A stretch of DNA of 12,083 nt from Oscillospiraceae bacterium (lineage in GTDB: Bacteria; Bacillota; Clostridia; Oscillospirales; Ruminococcaceae): positions 1-12,083 of the forward strand of contig JAITFV010000132.1 of the NCBI GenBank assembly GCA_031281115.1, written 5' to 3'. Made by a program: the position numbers and the translations under genes. The notes under the pieces were generated by a model. That model searched no databases and was not told the origin of the DNA. It saw nothing but the letters and a program-made list of their open reading frames with translations. This document shows, in pieces, positions 11,647 to 12,083 of the stretch (positions are counted from its first letter, which is position 1; every line of letters begins with the position of its first letter).

Positions 11647-12008
11647 TTAATTTCCTCTTTTCTAAAACCGAAAACGGCTCTCTGCAGGAATCTCCGCCGC
11701 GTAATTTCAAGCCATTTATCTCCGAAAACCGCCGCTGCCTTATGCGCCCAAAGACGCGAAGCAAGCGGGTTTTTCGACCTGTCAGCCTCTCCGAGATAAT
11801 AGGCGTGACGCGCATAATTAGTTCTCCAAACTAATTTGCCGAGAAGTAAATTACTCGCTTTATAACTTGATGCGCACAGCTCGCCCGTATCAAATTTGCA
11901 AAATTTATTGCAGTCCTCCAGTGCGGTTTTTGAAAGCTCAATTTGCGCTTCCGCAGCCGCGCCGGCGAGCCGTACTCCCAGCTTTAACATTTCTGCCGCT
12001 ACATTCAT
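11643..12008 (-). CDS. Head-tail connector / minor capsid protein (Minor_capsid_2-like)
   Basis: 121 residues from ATG 12008. The features are those of the Minor_capsid_2/HK97-gp10-type connector family: CKFDTGELCASSYKAS (DTGxLxxS, about 36-53), WRTNYARHAYYL (YAR-x-x-YY) and KNPLASRLWAHKA (NP..s.W..kA). It would sit at the head-tail joint. An upstream in-frame TTG (12035) lacks a ribosome site. The start at 12008 instead overlaps the stop of the three-codon ORF ATG AAA ATA TGA, which has AAAGGA just ahead, the same arrangement as before the hub gene. Upstream head genes lie beyond the window, and a non-coding leader occupies 12009-12083. Confidence 0.75.
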   Translation of the reverse strand: MNVAAEMLKLGVRLAGAAAEAQIELSKTALEDCNKFCKFDTGELCASSYKASNLLLGKLVWRTNYARHAYYLGEADRSKNPLASRLWAHKAAAVFGDKWLEITRRRFLQRAVFGFRKEEIK

Positions 12009-12083
12009 ATTTTCATTAAGTCCTTTCTTCACCAACGAAGAATGAAAACAACGTTTTCCCCGTTTCAGTCGTATTTTGTTTCA
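12006..12083 (-). repeat. Duplicated leader sequence, copy R, with a three-codon ORF (12016-12005)
   Basis: Partner of 8730-8828; the repeat probably continues past the right edge. It keeps the AAAGGA, the ATG AAA ATA TGA mini-ORF and the GAAAAC-GTT-GTTTTC hairpin (12044-12058), but lacks the extra hairpin seen in copy L. Confidence 0.65.

Overview
The window looks like chromosomal DNA of a low-to-mid-GC Clostridia-type Firmicute. It has strong Shine-Dalgarno sites (AGGAGG, AAAGGAG), TTGACA/TATAAT promoters with 17-bp spacers and Rho-independent terminators. The phage genes resemble siphovirus tail modules common in Clostridia and Listeria phages. This placement rests on family recognition, not on a database search.

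Layout. (1) 1-975: the left edge holds the start of a phage-type holin gene (minus strand), preceded by a small phage gene broken by a palindromic repeat. Its near-consensus promoter lies back to back with the promoter of a ribbon-helix-helix (RHH) repressor gene (617-811). Palindromic TACTG-N4-CAGTA sites sit on both promoters. (2) 975-1247: a tRNA-Trp gene with its own promoter; its 3' end faces the phage-like DNA on the left. (3) 1306-2384: an RsgA-like GTPase gene with a large internal in-frame deletion, preceded by a promoter, a 19-codon leader ORF and a terminator/antiterminator pair. This is a textbook layout for ribosome-mediated transcription attenuation. (4) 2400-3134: gene debris: the tail of an S24-type repressor, an orphan terminator, the first 24 codons of a ParA, and a YgjP/DUF45 gene cut off where it meets the ParA fragment. 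(5) 3131-3850: an intact hxlR-type regulator and cutA, overlapping by ATGA, with the truncated DUF45 gene as third cistron. (6) 3890-5430: a cloverleaf-like repeat, a 47-residue cysteine-rich metallothionein-like gene, and a SAM methyltransferase gene flanked by two 139-bp inverted repeats that differ at only two positions. (7) 5434-12083: a phage tail operon on the minus strand, read right to left: minor capsid/connector, tail terminator, tail tube, two chaperone-type proteins, a very short tape measure protein, a DUF6711-like protein, a tail hub and a tail-fibre-type protein.

How the parts relate. The tail operon and the holin operon point the same way and would be adjacent in an ordinary prophage. 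Here about 5 kb of mostly non-phage genes lies between them, including the tRNA. Either these are two separate prophage segments, one ending at tRNA-Trp, or one prophage was split by insertion or rearrangement. Deletion scars (RsgA, ParA/DUF45, S24 repressor, possibly the tape measure) show that the locus has been eroding.

The most interesting signals are the leader-peptide attenuator ahead of the RsgA-like gene, the RHH-operated divergent promoter driving the holin operon, the inverted-repeat-flanked methyltransferase cassette with its multi-hairpin repeat family, and the duplicated phage leader with a three-codon ORF.
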